Source: Soehngenia longivitae (lineage in GTDB: Bacteria > Bacillota > Clostridia > Tissierellales > Tissierellaceae). Taken from it: a stretch of 64,000 nucleotides of DNA. The stretch's first letter is position 1, and each line of letters begins with the position of its first letter. The stretch spans positions 1-64,000 of the forward strand of contig NZ_SRIB01000011.1 of assembly GCF_004684055.1 (NCBI RefSeq), written 5' to 3'. A program made the translations under genes and the position numbers. This document shows positions 10,397-19,655 of this stretch, one piece after another. The notes below the pieces were generated by a model. The model had not been told where the DNA came from. It saw only the letters and a list, made by a program, of their open reading frames with translations, and ran no database searches.

Positions 10397-10428
10397 CAAG
10401 GATTTCTCTTTAAGTGAGTAATAAAATA

Positions 10429-10437
10429 TGATATAAT
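10429..10437 (+). promoter_or_regulatory. extended -10 promoter element of scfA
   Basis: TGA-TATAAT (10429-10437) is an extended -10 box located between the yajC terminator and the scfA ribosome site; the -35 region (about 10409-10414, TTTAAG) is poor. It gives scfA-scfB a promoter separate from yajC. Confidence 0.6.
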
Positions 10438-10471
10438 CATTTTACTTAAAATACTGGAGGAGGAAATTTAA

Positions 10472-10627
10472 ATGCAATACATAAAGACATTAACTAATAA
10501 AAAATTAAAGGACAGTTTAGCATATGGTGGTTGTGGGGAATGCCAAACTTCTTGTCAATCTGCATGCAAAACATCATGTACTGTTGGAAATCAAAAATGC
10601 GAAAATAAGAAGGTAAATAAAAAGTAG
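10472..10627 (+). CDS. scfA: SCIFF ranthipeptide precursor (six cysteines in forty-five)
   Basis: 51 residues. A short leader (MQYIKTLTNKKLKDSLAYGG) is followed by a core with exactly six cysteines at 21, 24, 28, 32, 36 and 43, interspersed with Thr and Ser (C-GEC-QTSC-QSAC-KTSC-TVGNQKC). This is the near-invariant SCIFF pattern of Clostridia. The neighbouring radical SAM enzyme is known in this family to form Cys-Thr thioether bridges (a ranthipeptide or gamma-thioether peptide). It has a strong SD (GGAGGAGG, 10456-10463) and its own promoter. The stop codon lies inside a 17-bp hairpin that separates it from scfB. The biological role of the mature peptide is not settled; signalling roles have been proposed. 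Confidence 0.96.
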   Translation: MQYIKTLTNKKLKDSLAYGGCGECQTSCQSACKTSCTVGNQKCENKKVNKK

Positions 10628-10651
10628 TGGTTTTCCACTACTTTTTATTTA
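10614..10651 (+). terminator. perfect 17-bp hairpin between scfA and scfB
   Basis: TAAATAAAAAGTAGTGG (10614-10630), TTTT loop, then the exact complement (10635-10651). It covers the last scfA codons and stop. The 3' arm has a CTTTTTATTTA tract, so it can act as a partial terminator. The scfB SD begins 5 nt later, leaving no room for a promoter. It would set a high precursor-to-maturase transcript ratio or protect the scfA mRNA. Confidence 0.8.
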
Positions 10652-10668
10652 CTAAAAGAGGTGTTAGA

Positions 10669-12018
10669 ATGAGTAAAGGTAATATTCATAAATTTTATTT
10701 AAATGAAAAATATATTGTAGTAGATGTAAATAGTGGGGCTGTTCATGTAGTAGAACAGATTGTTTATGATATACTCGATTATTATTTGGATTACGAAATT
10801 AACGAAATTATTGACAAACTAAATAATAAATATTCAAGAGAAATGATATTAGATGCATATGAGGAAATAAAATCATTAGAAGAGGAAGAATTAATTTATT
10901 CAAGTGACTTTGACACAAACTTTGAATATAACAAAGATAATGTTATTAAGGCAATGTGCTTACATGTTGCTCACGACTGCAATTTAAAATGTAGATATTG
11001 TTTTGCTTCACAAGGTAATTTTAAAGGGCAAAGAAAACTCATGGATTTAGAAACCGGTATGAAAGCATTAGATTTTTTAGTTGAAAATTCTGGGAATAGA
11101 AGAAATTTAGAAGTAGATTTTTTTGGCGGAGAGCCCTTAATGAACTTTGAAGTTGTGAAAGATTTAGTAATGTATGGGAGAAAATTAGAAAAAAACAAAA
11201 ACAAACATTTCAGATTTACAATAACAACAAATGCATTGTTGCTTAATGATGAGAATATGAATTTTATTAATGAGAACATGGATAATGTAGTACTTAGCTT
11301 AGATGGAAGAAAAGCTGTTAATGATTATATGCGAATGACATTAAATGATGGAGGAAGCTACGATATAATTGTACCTAAAATTAAAGAAATGATAGGGCGA
11401 AGGAAAGATAAAGACTACTATGTGAGAGGCACATTTACATCTAAAAACCTTGATTTTTCACAAGATTTTTTAGAATACTATAACAATGGATTTAAGAATA
11501 TATCAATTGAGCCAGTTGTAACAGACCCTAATGAAGATTATGCAATAAGAGAAGAGCATATTGAAACTATTCTAAAAGAATATGAAGAACTTTCTAAAAA
11601 ATATATTGAGTTAAAAAAGAAAGATCCTGAATTTTTATTCTTTCATTTTATGATTGACTTAAATCAAGGGCCATGTGCTGTTAAAAAAGCAGTAGGATGT
11701 GGTGCGGGAAGTGAGTATATAGCAGTAACTCCAGAAGGCGATATTTATCCTTGCCATCAATTTGTTGGAGAAGAAGAATTTAAGATGGGTACTTTAGAAA
11801 CGGGTATTATTAATAAAGACTTGCGAGAAAAATTTAAAAGAGCAAATGTAAATACTAAGGATAAATGCAAAACATGTTGGGCAAAATACTATTGCAGTGG
11901 TGGATGTCATGCTAATGCGTATTATTCAAATAATGATATTTTAGAACCTCACGAATTAAGTTGTAGGATGGAAAAGAAAAGACTAGAATGCGCACTGTCA
12001 ATTTTAGCTAACGAGTAG
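10669..12018 (+). CDS. scfB: SCIFF maturase, radical SAM/SPASM thioether synthase
   Basis: I use ATG 10669 after AGAGGTG (10657-10663); an upstream in-frame start lies at the scfA stop inside the hairpin. The 449-residue enzyme has an N-terminal precursor-recognition region (about 1-90), the radical SAM cluster motif CNLKCRYC (Cys104, 108, 111), FFGGEPLMN, and a C-terminal SPASM domain with auxiliary-cluster cysteines (GCGAGSEY, YPCHQF, CKTCWAKYYCSGGCH and a final SC). It installs thioether links in the ScfA peptide. Gene order yajC-scfA-scfB-secD-secF matches the conserved clostridial arrangement. Confidence 0.96.
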   Translation: MSKGNIHKFYLNEKYIVVDVNSGAVHVVEQIVYDILDYYLDYEINEIIDKLNNKYSREMILDAYEEIKSLEEEELIYSSDFDTNFEYNKDNVIKAMCLHVAHDCNLKCRYCFASQGNFKGQRKLMDLETGMKALDFLVENSGNRRNLEVDFFGGEPLMNFEVVKDLVMYGRKLEKNKNKHFRFTITTNALLLNDENMNFINENMDNVVLSLDGRKAVNDYMRMTLNDGGSYDIIVPKIKEMIGRRKDKDYYVRGTFTSKNLDFSQDFLEYYNNGFKNISIEPVVTDPNEDYAIREEHIETILKEYEELSKKYIELKKKDPEFLFFHFMIDLNQGPCAVKKAVGCGAGSEYIAVTPEGDIYPCHQFVGEEEFKMGTLETGIINKDLREKFKRANVNTKDKCKTCWAKYYCSGGCHANAYYSNNDILEPHELSCRMEKKRLECALSILANE

Positions 12019-12032
12019 GTGTGGAGGGGAAA

Positions 12033-13304
12033 ATGAAAAAGAGCCTTATCATCTTAATATTCATCGTATTATTTATCATTTTACTCTCATTTATTGCAGT
12101 GTTTGGAGTTGAATTAGGGAATTTTTCTATAAATAATGTGAAGGATTCTTTAGATTTAGGATTAGATTTAAACGGTGGTATATATGTAGTACTTGAAGCT
12201 AAAACTGATAAAAAAGGTGAAGAACTTAATAAACTAATGGAGCAAACAAAGTCAATAATAATGCAAAGAGTAGATGGACTTGGTGTATCTGAACCGAACA
12301 TTGTTATTGAAGGTAATAATCGTATAAGAATAGAACTAGCAGGAATAAAAGATCCTCAGCAAGCCATAGATTTAATAGGGAAAACAGCCCAACTTGAATT
12401 TTTAAATCCAAATAAAATGGTTGTATTGACTGGCAAAAATATAGTTGACGCAAAAGTAGTTTATAAGAAAGATCAATTAGAGGGAGACAAACCTGTAGTA
12501 TCTATAGAGATGGATAAAGAAGGGGCAGAGATATTTTATGAATTAACTAAGCAATTATCTGCTTTATCTACTCAAATTGACAAAACAGTTTATATAGTTC
12601 TCGATGGAAATGTAATATCTGCTCCTACAGTTGCTGAACCTATTGAGAATGGGAAGCCAATTATCGATGGGGATTTTACATTTGAAGAGGCAAATAATTT
12701 GGCAACTTTAATTAGAGCTGGTGCACTCCCAGTGCCAATGGAGGAACTTCAAACTTCTATAATAGGACCTTCACTTGGGCTTGAAGCTTTTGATAAAAGC
12801 ATTTTTGCAGCAGGTATAGCAATGCTAATAATTTTTTTATTCATGGTAATAATATATAGGCTACCTGGGATTGTAGCATCTCTAGGATTAGTATTATATA
12901 CACTTATTGTTTTGTATTTTATGGTCTTCATTCATGCTAAACTAACTTTACCAGGGATTGCTGGGCTTGTTTTATCAATAGGCATGGCAGTAGATGCGAA
13001 TGTTATTATTTTTGAGAGAATAAAAGAAGAAATTAAATCTGGAAAGACAATAAGAGTAGCAGTTAATTTAGGGTTTAACCGTGCTTTAAGGTCGATTTTA
13101 GATTCAAATATGACAACTTTAATTGCAGGAATTATACTATATGTTTTTGGGATAGGACCTATCAAGGGGTTTGGTGTTACATTGACTATAGGTATTATTG
13201 CATCAATGCTAACTGCAGTTATATTTACTAAATACGTATTAAAACTTATTGTAGATATTACAGGCAATAATAATTCTTGGTTATATGGCGTGAAAGAGGT
13301 GTAA
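12033..13304 (+). CDS. secD: protein translocase subunit SecD
   Basis: ATG 12033 follows GGAGGGGAA (12022-12030); the in-frame GTG at 12021 is part of that site's context and unlikely. The 423-residue protein has an N-terminal membrane helix (about 5-27), the LGLDLNGGIYV motif, a large extracytoplasmic P1 domain with LEFLNP, and a C-terminal five-helix membrane block containing GLVLSIGMAVDANVIIFERIKEE. SecD with SecF uses the ion gradient to pull secreted proteins out of SecYEG. SecF follows 5 nt after its stop. Confidence 0.97.
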   Translation: MKKSLIILIFIVLFIILLSFIAVFGVELGNFSINNVKDSLDLGLDLNGGIYVVLEAKTDKKGEELNKLMEQTKSIIMQRVDGLGVSEPNIVIEGNNRIRIELAGIKDPQQAIDLIGKTAQLEFLNPNKMVVLTGKNIVDAKVVYKKDQLEGDKPVVSIEMDKEGAEIFYELTKQLSALSTQIDKTVYIVLDGNVISAPTVAEPIENGKPIIDGDFTFEEANNLATLIRAGALPVPMEELQTSIIGPSLGLEAFDKSIFAAGIAMLIIFLFMVIIYRLPGIVASLGLVLYTLIVLYFMVFIHAKLTLPGIAGLVLSIGMAVDANVIIFERIKEEIKSGKTIRVAVNLGFNRALRSILDSNMTTLIAGIILYVFGIGPIKGFGVTLTIGIIASMLTAVIFTKYVLKLIVDITGNNNSWLYGVKEV

Positions 13305-13309
13305 TTAGC

Positions 13310-14170
13310 ATGGATGTATTAAAATATAAAAAAATAACATATTCAATATCAATTGCAATAATACTTACCGGTATTGTGCTATTTTTCATAAGAGGCTTTA
13401 ATCTAGGTATAGATTTTACAGGGGGTACTATAATCACCCTCAATTTAAGTGGATATACTTCAATTGAGGAAGTAAAAGAAATCACTAATAAATATGATGA
13501 AAATGCATCAATAATTCACGAAGGAGAAAATAAAGAAACGGTTATAATTAAGAGCAACAAAGATTTAAGTAATAAAGACATTAATTCTTTGATAGATGAT
13601 TTTAGGAACCAATATGGATTGAGCGATAATAGTTATCAAACAGAAAAATTCGGTCCTAGCATGGGAAGTGAAATATTTAAAAGAGCTATTATTTCAATAA
13701 TAATAGCCTTGGCATGTATGCTTATTTATATATCTATTAGATTTCAGCTTAATTTTGGTGTTGCAGCAATTGTAACTTTAATACATGATTGTTTAATTAT
13801 GACTTCACTCTATTTAATTCTATACATTCCAGTAACTAGTGCATTTATCGCTGCAATTTTAACAATATTAGGTTATTCAATTAATGACACAATAGTAGTA
13901 TTTGATAGAATAAGAGAAGAACTCCACATGAATAAAAAAACAAAATTAAATTTACTAATAAACAATAGCATAAAAATGACCCTCAGAAGAACTTTATATA
14001 CAACAATGACAACTTTAATTGCAGTATTTTGCCTTTATATTTTTGGAGTAGATGACATTAAAGAGTTAGCTTTACCACTGATTTTTGGTATGATAGCAGG
14101 AACATATTCAACTTTATTTATAGCAAGTCCAATATGGTATAAGATGGAAATGAAATCGAAATCTAATTAA
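13310..14170 (+). CDS. secF: protein translocase subunit SecF
   Basis: ATG 13310, with AAAGAGGTG (13293-13301) inside the end of secD. The 286-residue protein starts with a membrane helix, has FNLGIDFTGGTIITL, a short periplasmic-type domain, and the SecF block ILTILGYSINDTIVVFDRIREEL followed by MTTLIAVFCLYIFG. It is the partner of SecD. The separate SecD and SecF polypeptides contrast with the fused form of some Bacillus relatives. Confidence 0.97.
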   Translation: MDVLKYKKITYSISIAIILTGIVLFFIRGFNLGIDFTGGTIITLNLSGYTSIEEVKEITNKYDENASIIHEGENKETVIIKSNKDLSNKDINSLIDDFRNQYGLSDNSYQTEKFGPSMGSEIFKRAIISIIIALACMLIYISIRFQLNFGVAAIVTLIHDCLIMTSLYLILYIPVTSAFIAAILTILGYSINDTIVVFDRIREELHMNKKTKLNLLINNSIKMTLRRTLYTTMTTLIAVFCLYIFGVDDIKELALPLIFGMIAGTYSTLFIASPIWYKMEMKSKSN

Positions 14171-14184
14171 TAAGGAGGGATAAC

Positions 14185-14505
14185 ATGCAAAAAAGTTTAA
14201 TAATTACATTAATTTTATCAATCATAGTAATAATTTTTGCAATAAACAATAACGCAATAGTAACTATTGATTTGATATTTACGCAGATTGAGATATCTGA
14301 AGCAATAGTAATATTTGTTTGTGTATTATTAGGTGCAGCGATTGCTTCTATTTTTAGTTGGATTAGAGAAATGAAATTAAAAAAGAATATTAAACAACTG
14401 AATTTAAAAATAGATGAATTGAATAAAAACATAATTAATCTTGAGAAAGTTGTTGGAGAAAAAGAAGAGCAAATAAAATTACTTTATTCTAAAGACGAGA
14501 ATTAA
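14185..14505 (+). CDS. LapA-domain small membrane protein
   Basis: 106 residues with two membrane helices (about 3-22 and 36-57) joined by a short NNNAIVTIDLIF segment, then a charged coiled-coil tail (about 58-106, repeated Lys/Glu/Leu). This is the LapA-domain (DUF1049) architecture. In proteobacteria LapA acts in lipopolysaccharide assembly, which cannot apply to a monoderm Firmicute, so the function is unknown. It starts 14 nt after secF with an AAGGAGG site and ends the sec operon before the hairpin at 14545. Confidence 0.78.
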   Translation: MQKSLIITLILSIIVIIFAINNNAIVTIDLIFTQIEISEAIVIFVCVLLGAAIASIFSWIREMKLKKNIKQLNLKIDELNKNIINLEKVVGEKEEQIKLLYSKDEN

Positions 14506-14544
14506 TTTTGACTTTCATGATTGGTTTTTATACGGAAAAATGCT

Positions 14545-14578
14545 AGAATTTAGATAATATTATCTAAATTCTTTTTTT
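14545..14578 (+). terminator. 28-nt palindrome plus T run before recJ
   Basis: AGAATTTAGATAAT followed by its exact complement (14545-14572) and six more T (14573-14578). It looks like a terminator for the sec operon. The recJ SD (GGAGTGG) starts at 14579 directly after the T run, so recJ must be expressed by read-through or from a promoter upstream of the hairpin. Confidence 0.82.
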
Positions 14579-14590
14579 GGAGTGGAAATA

Positions 14591-16348
14591 ATGGAAAAGT
14601 GGTATATAAGGAACAAAAAAGGAAATATTGAGAAGATATCTAATGAATTCAAGATATCAAAAATTCTAGCTAAACTTTTAATAAATCGCGATATAACTGA
14701 TAACGATAATATTTACAAATTTTTATATCCCAAAATAGAGTCACAATATGATGGAGAATTGATGAATGACTTCAGCACGGCTATAAATTTGATTAAATCA
14801 AAAATATCCCAAAGGAAAAAAATAAGAATTATCGGGGACTATGATGTTGATGGGATTACTTCTGTGTATATTTTATATGATTGCTTAAAAAAAATTGGTG
14901 CAGATATTGATTATTATATTCCTCATAGAATAAATGATGGATATGGGATAAATAAGACCATTGTACTTGAAGCTAAAGCACAAGGTATCGATACAATAAT
15001 TACATGTGATAATGGAATTTCTCAACTTGAACCATTAGAGATTGCTAAAAATATGGGAATGACTTATATAATTACAGATCATCACGATATCGCAATTGAC
15101 AATAACAATATAGACAACCCAATATTTAAACTAGCTGATGCAGTAATCAATCCTCATAAATACTCGTGTAAATACCCAAATAAAAATATTTGTGGCGCTG
15201 GTATCGCTTATAAAATAGCAAGAAATTTACAAAAAACTTATAGTATAGCAAATTATAATACCAATTATTTGGAATTTGTAGCACTCGCAACTGTTTGTGA
15301 CGTTGTTGATCTTAGAGATGAAAATAGAATTTTTGTTGTTGAGGGATTAAATAAAATAAAGACTACAGAAAATGTGGGATTAAAAACTTTATTGAGGAAA
15401 ACTGGACTTATGGATAAAAACATAACCACCTACCATATCGGATTTATTATTGGTCCAATACTGAACGCATCAGGTAGACTTGAGAGTGCATTATTAGCTC
15501 TTGAGTTATTTGTAACTAATGAAATTGATAGAATAGATGAAATATCTGATAAATTAATTGTATTAAATCAAGAAAGAAAAGATATGACTGAAATAGGGGT
15601 TAATAGTGTTATAAAGATAATTGAAGAAAATTTCCTTAATGACAATGTACTAGTAGTTTATGAACCAACTATACATGAAAGTATTGCAGGCATCATAGCA
15701 GGAAGAGTTAAAGAAAAGTATAATAAGCCCACTATAGTTCTCACTAAATCAAAAAATAATATAAAGGGGTCTGCTCGATCGATAGATGAATATCATATGT
15801 ATAATGAATTATATAAATGTAAAGAAATTCTTTTAAATTTTGGTGGCCATCCAATGGCCGCTGGACTTTCACTAGAGAAATCTAATATAGATAATCTAAG
15901 ACATAAACTTAACAACTTATCTAAGTTAACCAAAGAAAATATTGCCAATAAAATTTACATTGATATGCCATTACCGTTGAGTAGTGTTGATGAAAAGCTA
16001 ATCCAGGAGATAAATATATTAAATCCATTTGGTACAGGTAATCCAAAGCCTCTTTTTGGTGCTAAAAACATTAATATACTAAAACTCAATGTTTTAGGTA
16101 AAAATGATAATGTATTAAAATTTGTCGTTGAACATAAGGGTAAAATATATAATAATATTATTCTGTTTCAGAGCTTAAATGAATTTTCAAATTCACTTAA
16201 ATTATTTTATGGTGATAATAATTTGGAAGAATTATTGTTAGGAAAAGAAAATAGTAGTAAAATAGATATAATATACTATCCTGAATTAAATGTATATAAT
16301 GGAATAACACAGGTACAGTTTATTATTAAAAATTATAGATTTATTTGA
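14591..16348 (+). CDS. recJ: single-stranded-DNA-specific exonuclease RecJ
   Basis: 585 residues, starting at ATG 14591, eight bases after GGAG (14579-14582). DHH-family metal motifs are clear: IIGDYDVDGITSVYIL, ITCDNGIS, ITDHHDI and the CDVVDLRDENR region. DHHA1 follows with NFGGHPMAAGLS, and an OB-like C-terminal part (about 460-560). RecJ degrades 5' ends of single-stranded DNA in recombination and repair. It is about 200 residues shorter than B. subtilis RecJ, the short form common in clostridia. rel follows 21 nt later. Confidence 0.95.
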   Translation: MEKWYIRNKKGNIEKISNEFKISKILAKLLINRDITDNDNIYKFLYPKIESQYDGELMNDFSTAINLIKSKISQRKKIRIIGDYDVDGITSVYILYDCLKKIGADIDYYIPHRINDGYGINKTIVLEAKAQGIDTIITCDNGISQLEPLEIAKNMGMTYIITDHHDIAIDNNNIDNPIFKLADAVINPHKYSCKYPNKNICGAGIAYKIARNLQKTYSIANYNTNYLEFVALATVCDVVDLRDENRIFVVEGLNKIKTTENVGLKTLLRKTGLMDKNITTYHIGFIIGPILNASGRLESALLALELFVTNEIDRIDEISDKLIVLNQERKDMTEIGVNSVIKIIEENFLNDNVLVVYEPTIHESIAGIIAGRVKEKYNKPTIVLTKSKNNIKGSARSIDEYHMYNELYKCKEILLNFGGHPMAAGLSLEKSNIDNLRHKLNNLSKLTKENIANKIYIDMPLPLSSVDEKLIQEINILNPFGTGNPKPLFGAKNINILKLNVLGKNDNVLKFVVEHKGKIYNNIILFQSLNEFSNSLKLFYGDNNLEELLLGKENSSKIDIIYYPELNVYNGITQVQFIIKNYRFI

Positions 16349-16369
16349 AACCTATGAAAAGGTGATATT

Positions 16370-18532
16370 ATGTTAGAAAATTTGTTATTAAAAATTGAAC
16401 AATACAATCCACAAGCTGATTTAGAGCTAATTATAAGAGTATATAATTTTGCTGAAGCAGCTCATCAAGGTCAAGTAAGAAATTCTGGAGAGAAGTATTT
16501 TATTCATCCATTTCAGGTAGCAATGATACTGGCAGATTTGAATATGGATACTGCAACTATTGCGGCAGGACTCTTACATGATGTTATAGAAGATACAGAA
16601 TACACTTATGAGGACATAAAAAAGGAGTTTGGGGAAGAAATTGCAGATTTAGTTGAAGGAGTAACAAAATTAAAAAAACTTGAATATAAAACAAAACAAG
16701 AAAATCAAGCTGAAAATTTAAGAAAAATGGTCATAGCTATGGCTAAAGATATTAGAGTAATTATCATAAAATTAGCCGATAGACTTCACAACATGCGGAC
16801 TTTAGAATATATGACTGAAAAAAAGAAAAAAGAAAAAGCTCTTGAAACACTTGAAATTTACGCCCCAATAGCTCATAGATTAGGTATGTCTAAATTAAAG
16901 TGGGAATTAGAAGACCTTTCATTGAGATATCTTGATCCAGATAATTATTATGATCTTGTTGATAAAGTATCCAAAAAAAGGAGAGAAAGAGAAGCTTATA
17001 TTGAAGAAGTAATTAAAGTTTTGTATGAAAAACTAGGTGAGGTAAATATAAAATGTGAGATAAATGGTCGTCCAAAGAATTTTTATAGTATTTATAAGAA
17101 AATGATGTATCAAGGAAAAGCATTTGAAGAAATATACGACTTAACGGCTATAAGAATATTAGTTGATACAGTAAAAGATTGTTATGGTGCATTAGGAGTA
17201 GTTCATACGCTATGGAAACCATTACCAGGCAGATTTAAGGATTATATTGCAATGCCAAAGCCTAATATGTACCAATCACTTCATACAACTGTAATAGGAT
17301 ATAAAGGTGAAATATTTGAAGTTCAAATAAGAACTTACGAAATGCATAAAACTGCAGAATATGGGATTGCAGCTCATTGGAAATACAAAGAAGGCTATAG
17401 TAAAAGCACAAATTTTGATGAGAAATTGACATGGTTAAGACAACTATTAGAATGGCAAACAGATTTGAGTGATCCAAAAGACTTCATGGATACTTTAAAA
17501 ATTGATTTTTTTACTGACGAAGTATTTGTATTTACCCCTAAAGGTGACGTAATAAATCTGCCCGAAGGGTCAACTCCCATTGATTTTGCTTATAGGGTTC
17601 ATACAGACGTTGGGAACAAGTGTGTAGGCGCAAAAGTTGATAATAGAATAGTACCGCTTAACTATAAGTTGCAAAATGGAAATATTGTTGAAATAATTAC
17701 AAGCCCTAATAGTGCTGGGCCAAGTAGAGATTGGCTAAATATAGTTAAAAGTACGCAGGCTAAAAATAAAATAAAGCAATATTTCAAGTATAAAGAAAGA
17801 GACGCCAATATAGAAAAAGGTAAAGATATTTTAGAAAAAGAAATTAAAAGGCTTGGATATAAACCGCAAGATGTATTGAAAGAAGATTGGCTGAAAACTG
17901 TTGCTAATAAGATGAGCATAGTTTCAGTTGAAGATCTTTATGCATCTATTGGATATGGAAACATTTCCGTAAATCAAGTTATCAATAAATTAAAAGATCA
18001 GCATGGTGATATTTTTAAACCTAATGAAGCAGATTTGATTGAACAAAAAATACAGAAATCTGAAAATAAATCAAGGAAAAAATCTAATCAAGGTGTGAGA
18101 CTTGAAGGAGTAGATAATATAAAAATCAAATTTGCAAAATGCTGTAATCCATTGCCTGGTGATGATATAATAGGATTTATTACCAAAGGGAGAGGGGTAT
18201 CTATTCATAGAACTGATTGCCCAAATTTGAAATCAATAATGAGCGAAAGAGAACGGCTAATAAATGTATATTGGGATACAGAAAAGTCGACATCTTATCA
18301 AGCGGAAATCAAAGTAAAAGCTCAGGATAGAGAAGGATTATTAGCAGACATAACATCTAAGTTAAATGAATTAGATGCAGGCTTATTATCTTTAAATGCA
18401 AAAAAGGCAAAAGACAAGACAGTTGCTATAAGAATTGTGCTTGAAATAAAAAACAAAGATGAATTGAATGAATTGATTAAAAAACTTAAGAGAATCAAAA
18501 ATATTCAAGAAGTGTATAGAGTAACTGCATAG
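16370..18532 (+). CDS. rel: bifunctional (p)ppGpp synthetase/hydrolase Rel
   Basis: 720 residues with the long RSH layout. The HD hydrolase domain (about 25-180) keeps AHQGQVRNSGEKYFIHP and HDVIED (His70-Asp71, Glu74-Asp75). The synthetase domain has RPKNFYSIYKKM and the RFKD motif at 288-291, which marks bifunctional enzymes rather than EXDD synthetase-only RelA. TGS (about 385-445, VFTPKGDVINLPEGSTPIDFAYRVH), a CCNPLPGDDI zinc-finger region and a C-terminal ACT (about 645-720) follow. It sets ppGpp levels in amino-acid starvation. The operon continues with dtd and two more genes. Confidence 0.97.
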   Translation: MLENLLLKIEQYNPQADLELIIRVYNFAEAAHQGQVRNSGEKYFIHPFQVAMILADLNMDTATIAAGLLHDVIEDTEYTYEDIKKEFGEEIADLVEGVTKLKKLEYKTKQENQAENLRKMVIAMAKDIRVIIIKLADRLHNMRTLEYMTEKKKKEKALETLEIYAPIAHRLGMSKLKWELEDLSLRYLDPDNYYDLVDKVSKKRREREAYIEEVIKVLYEKLGEVNIKCEINGRPKNFYSIYKKMMYQGKAFEEIYDLTAIRILVDTVKDCYGALGVVHTLWKPLPGRFKDYIAMPKPNMYQSLHTTVIGYKGEIFEVQIRTYEMHKTAEYGIAAHWKYKEGYSKSTNFDEKLTWLRQLLEWQTDLSDPKDFMDTLKIDFFTDEVFVFTPKGDVINLPEGSTPIDFAYRVHTDVGNKCVGAKVDNRIVPLNYKLQNGNIVEIITSPNSAGPSRDWLNIVKSTQAKNKIKQYFKYKERDANIEKGKDILEKEIKRLGYKPQDVLKEDWLKTVANKMSIVSVEDLYASIGYGNISVNQVINKLKDQHGDIFKPNEADLIEQKIQKSENKSRKKSNQGVRLEGVDNIKIKFAKCCNPLPGDDIIGFITKGRGVSIHRTDCPNLKSIMSERERLINVYWDTEKSTSYQAEIKVKAQDREGLLADITSKLNELDAGLLSLNAKKAKDKTVAIRIVLEIKNKDELNELIKKLKRIKNIQEVYRVTA

Positions 18533-18543
18533 GAGGTTTAATT

Positions 18544-18993
18544 TTGAGAGCAGTAGTACAAAAAGTTAAAGATGCGAACGTTATTGTCGATAATTTAGTA
18601 GTAGGAGAAATAAATTATGGTATATTAACATATATTGCGATCACTCATGATGATTCTAATAAAGACATAGATTATATGATTGATAAAATTACAGGATTGA
18701 GAATATTTGATGATAATGATGGAAAAATGAATTTATCTGTAGAAGATGTTTCTGGAGAAATTCTAGTTGTCTCACAATTTACTTTATATGGAGATGTGAG
18801 AAAAGGGAAAAGACCTAGTTTTATTCAGTCCGCTCCTTTTGATTTTGGAAAAACAATGTATGATGAATTTATTAAAAAACTCAAGCAAAAAAGTATCAAT
18901 GTTCAAACTGGCATTTATGGAGCAGATATGATAGTAGAATATAAGAACATAGGTCCAGTAACAATTTTAATAGATAGTAAGAAATTATTTTAA
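18544..18993 (+). CDS. dtd: D-aminoacyl-tRNA deacylase
   Basis: 149 residues, starting at TTG 18544 after AGGAGG (18531-18536). The start MRAVVQKVKDANV, the SQFTLYGD motif (about 78-85), RKGKRPSF and the C-terminal GPVTILIDS (Gly-cisPro active-site element) are typical of DTD. It removes D-amino acids (and glycine) wrongly attached to tRNA in the cytosol. rel-dtd adjacency is common in Firmicutes. Confidence 0.97.
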   Translation: MRAVVQKVKDANVIVDNLVVGEINYGILTYIAITHDDSNKDIDYMIDKITGLRIFDDNDGKMNLSVEDVSGEILVVSQFTLYGDVRKGKRPSFIQSAPFDFGKTMYDEFIKKLKQKSINVQTGIYGADMIVEYKNIGPVTILIDSKKLF

Positions 18994-19004
18994 GAGGTGG
19001 TTAA

Positions 19005-19640
19005 ATGGATGTAATAGCATTACAAACTGGAATATACGGAGTCAACACATATATTGTCTATGATGACAATAGCAAAGAATGTTTAATAGTAGATCCAAGT
19101 GGAGACAGTGATATTATCATTAGCAAAATTAACACTATGAAGTTACTACCTAAATATATAGTTTTAACACACGCACATGGTGATCATATTGGTGTAGTAA
19201 AAGAACTAAAAGAAAAATTAAATATAACTGTTTTAGTGCATAAAGATGATTACGAAATGTTAATGGATCCAGCCTTGAATTTATCTAAATCTATGTCTTA
19301 TGGTCCAATCTCTATAAAAGCTGATGAAGTATTAAAAGATAATGATTGTTTATTTCTAGGTGATGAATATTTGAGAGTCATTCACACTCCAGGACATACT
19401 AGAGGTGGAATATGTTTGTTTTTTGACAATTGCTTAATTTCAGGAGATACTTTATTTAAAGGTTCCATTGGAAGAACAGATTTATATGGAGGAAGTTTTA
19501 ATGATATAATAGACAGTTTAATCAATAAAATATCAATTTTGCCTGATGATACAGTTGTTTTACCAGGTCATGGACCGTCTACGACTATTAAAGAAGAAAA
19601 ATTAACAAATCCATATATTAAAAAATATTTAATTAAATAA
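19005..19640 (+). CDS. MBL-fold metal-dependent hydrolase (glyoxalase II-like, YcbL type)
   Basis: 211 residues with the metallo-beta-lactamase fold. Metal ligands are THAHGDHIG (about 57-65), HTPGHTRGG and SGDTLF with a later LPGHGPST. The length lacks the C-terminal substrate domain of true glyoxalase II, so this is the short YcbL-like type whose substrate is unclear. It lies 11 nt after dtd with AGAGGTGG and 15 nt before hemZ, within the rel operon. Confidence 0.88.
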   Translation: MDVIALQTGIYGVNTYIVYDDNSKECLIVDPSGDSDIIISKINTMKLLPKYIVLTHAHGDHIGVVKELKEKLNITVLVHKDDYEMLMDPALNLSKSMSYGPISIKADEVLKDNDCLFLGDEYLRVIHTPGHTRGGICLFFDNCLISGDTLFKGSIGRTDLYGGSFNDIIDSLINKISILPDDTVVLPGHGPSTTIKEEKLTNPYIKKYLIK

Positions 19641-19655
19641 GAAACAGGAGAAAAA

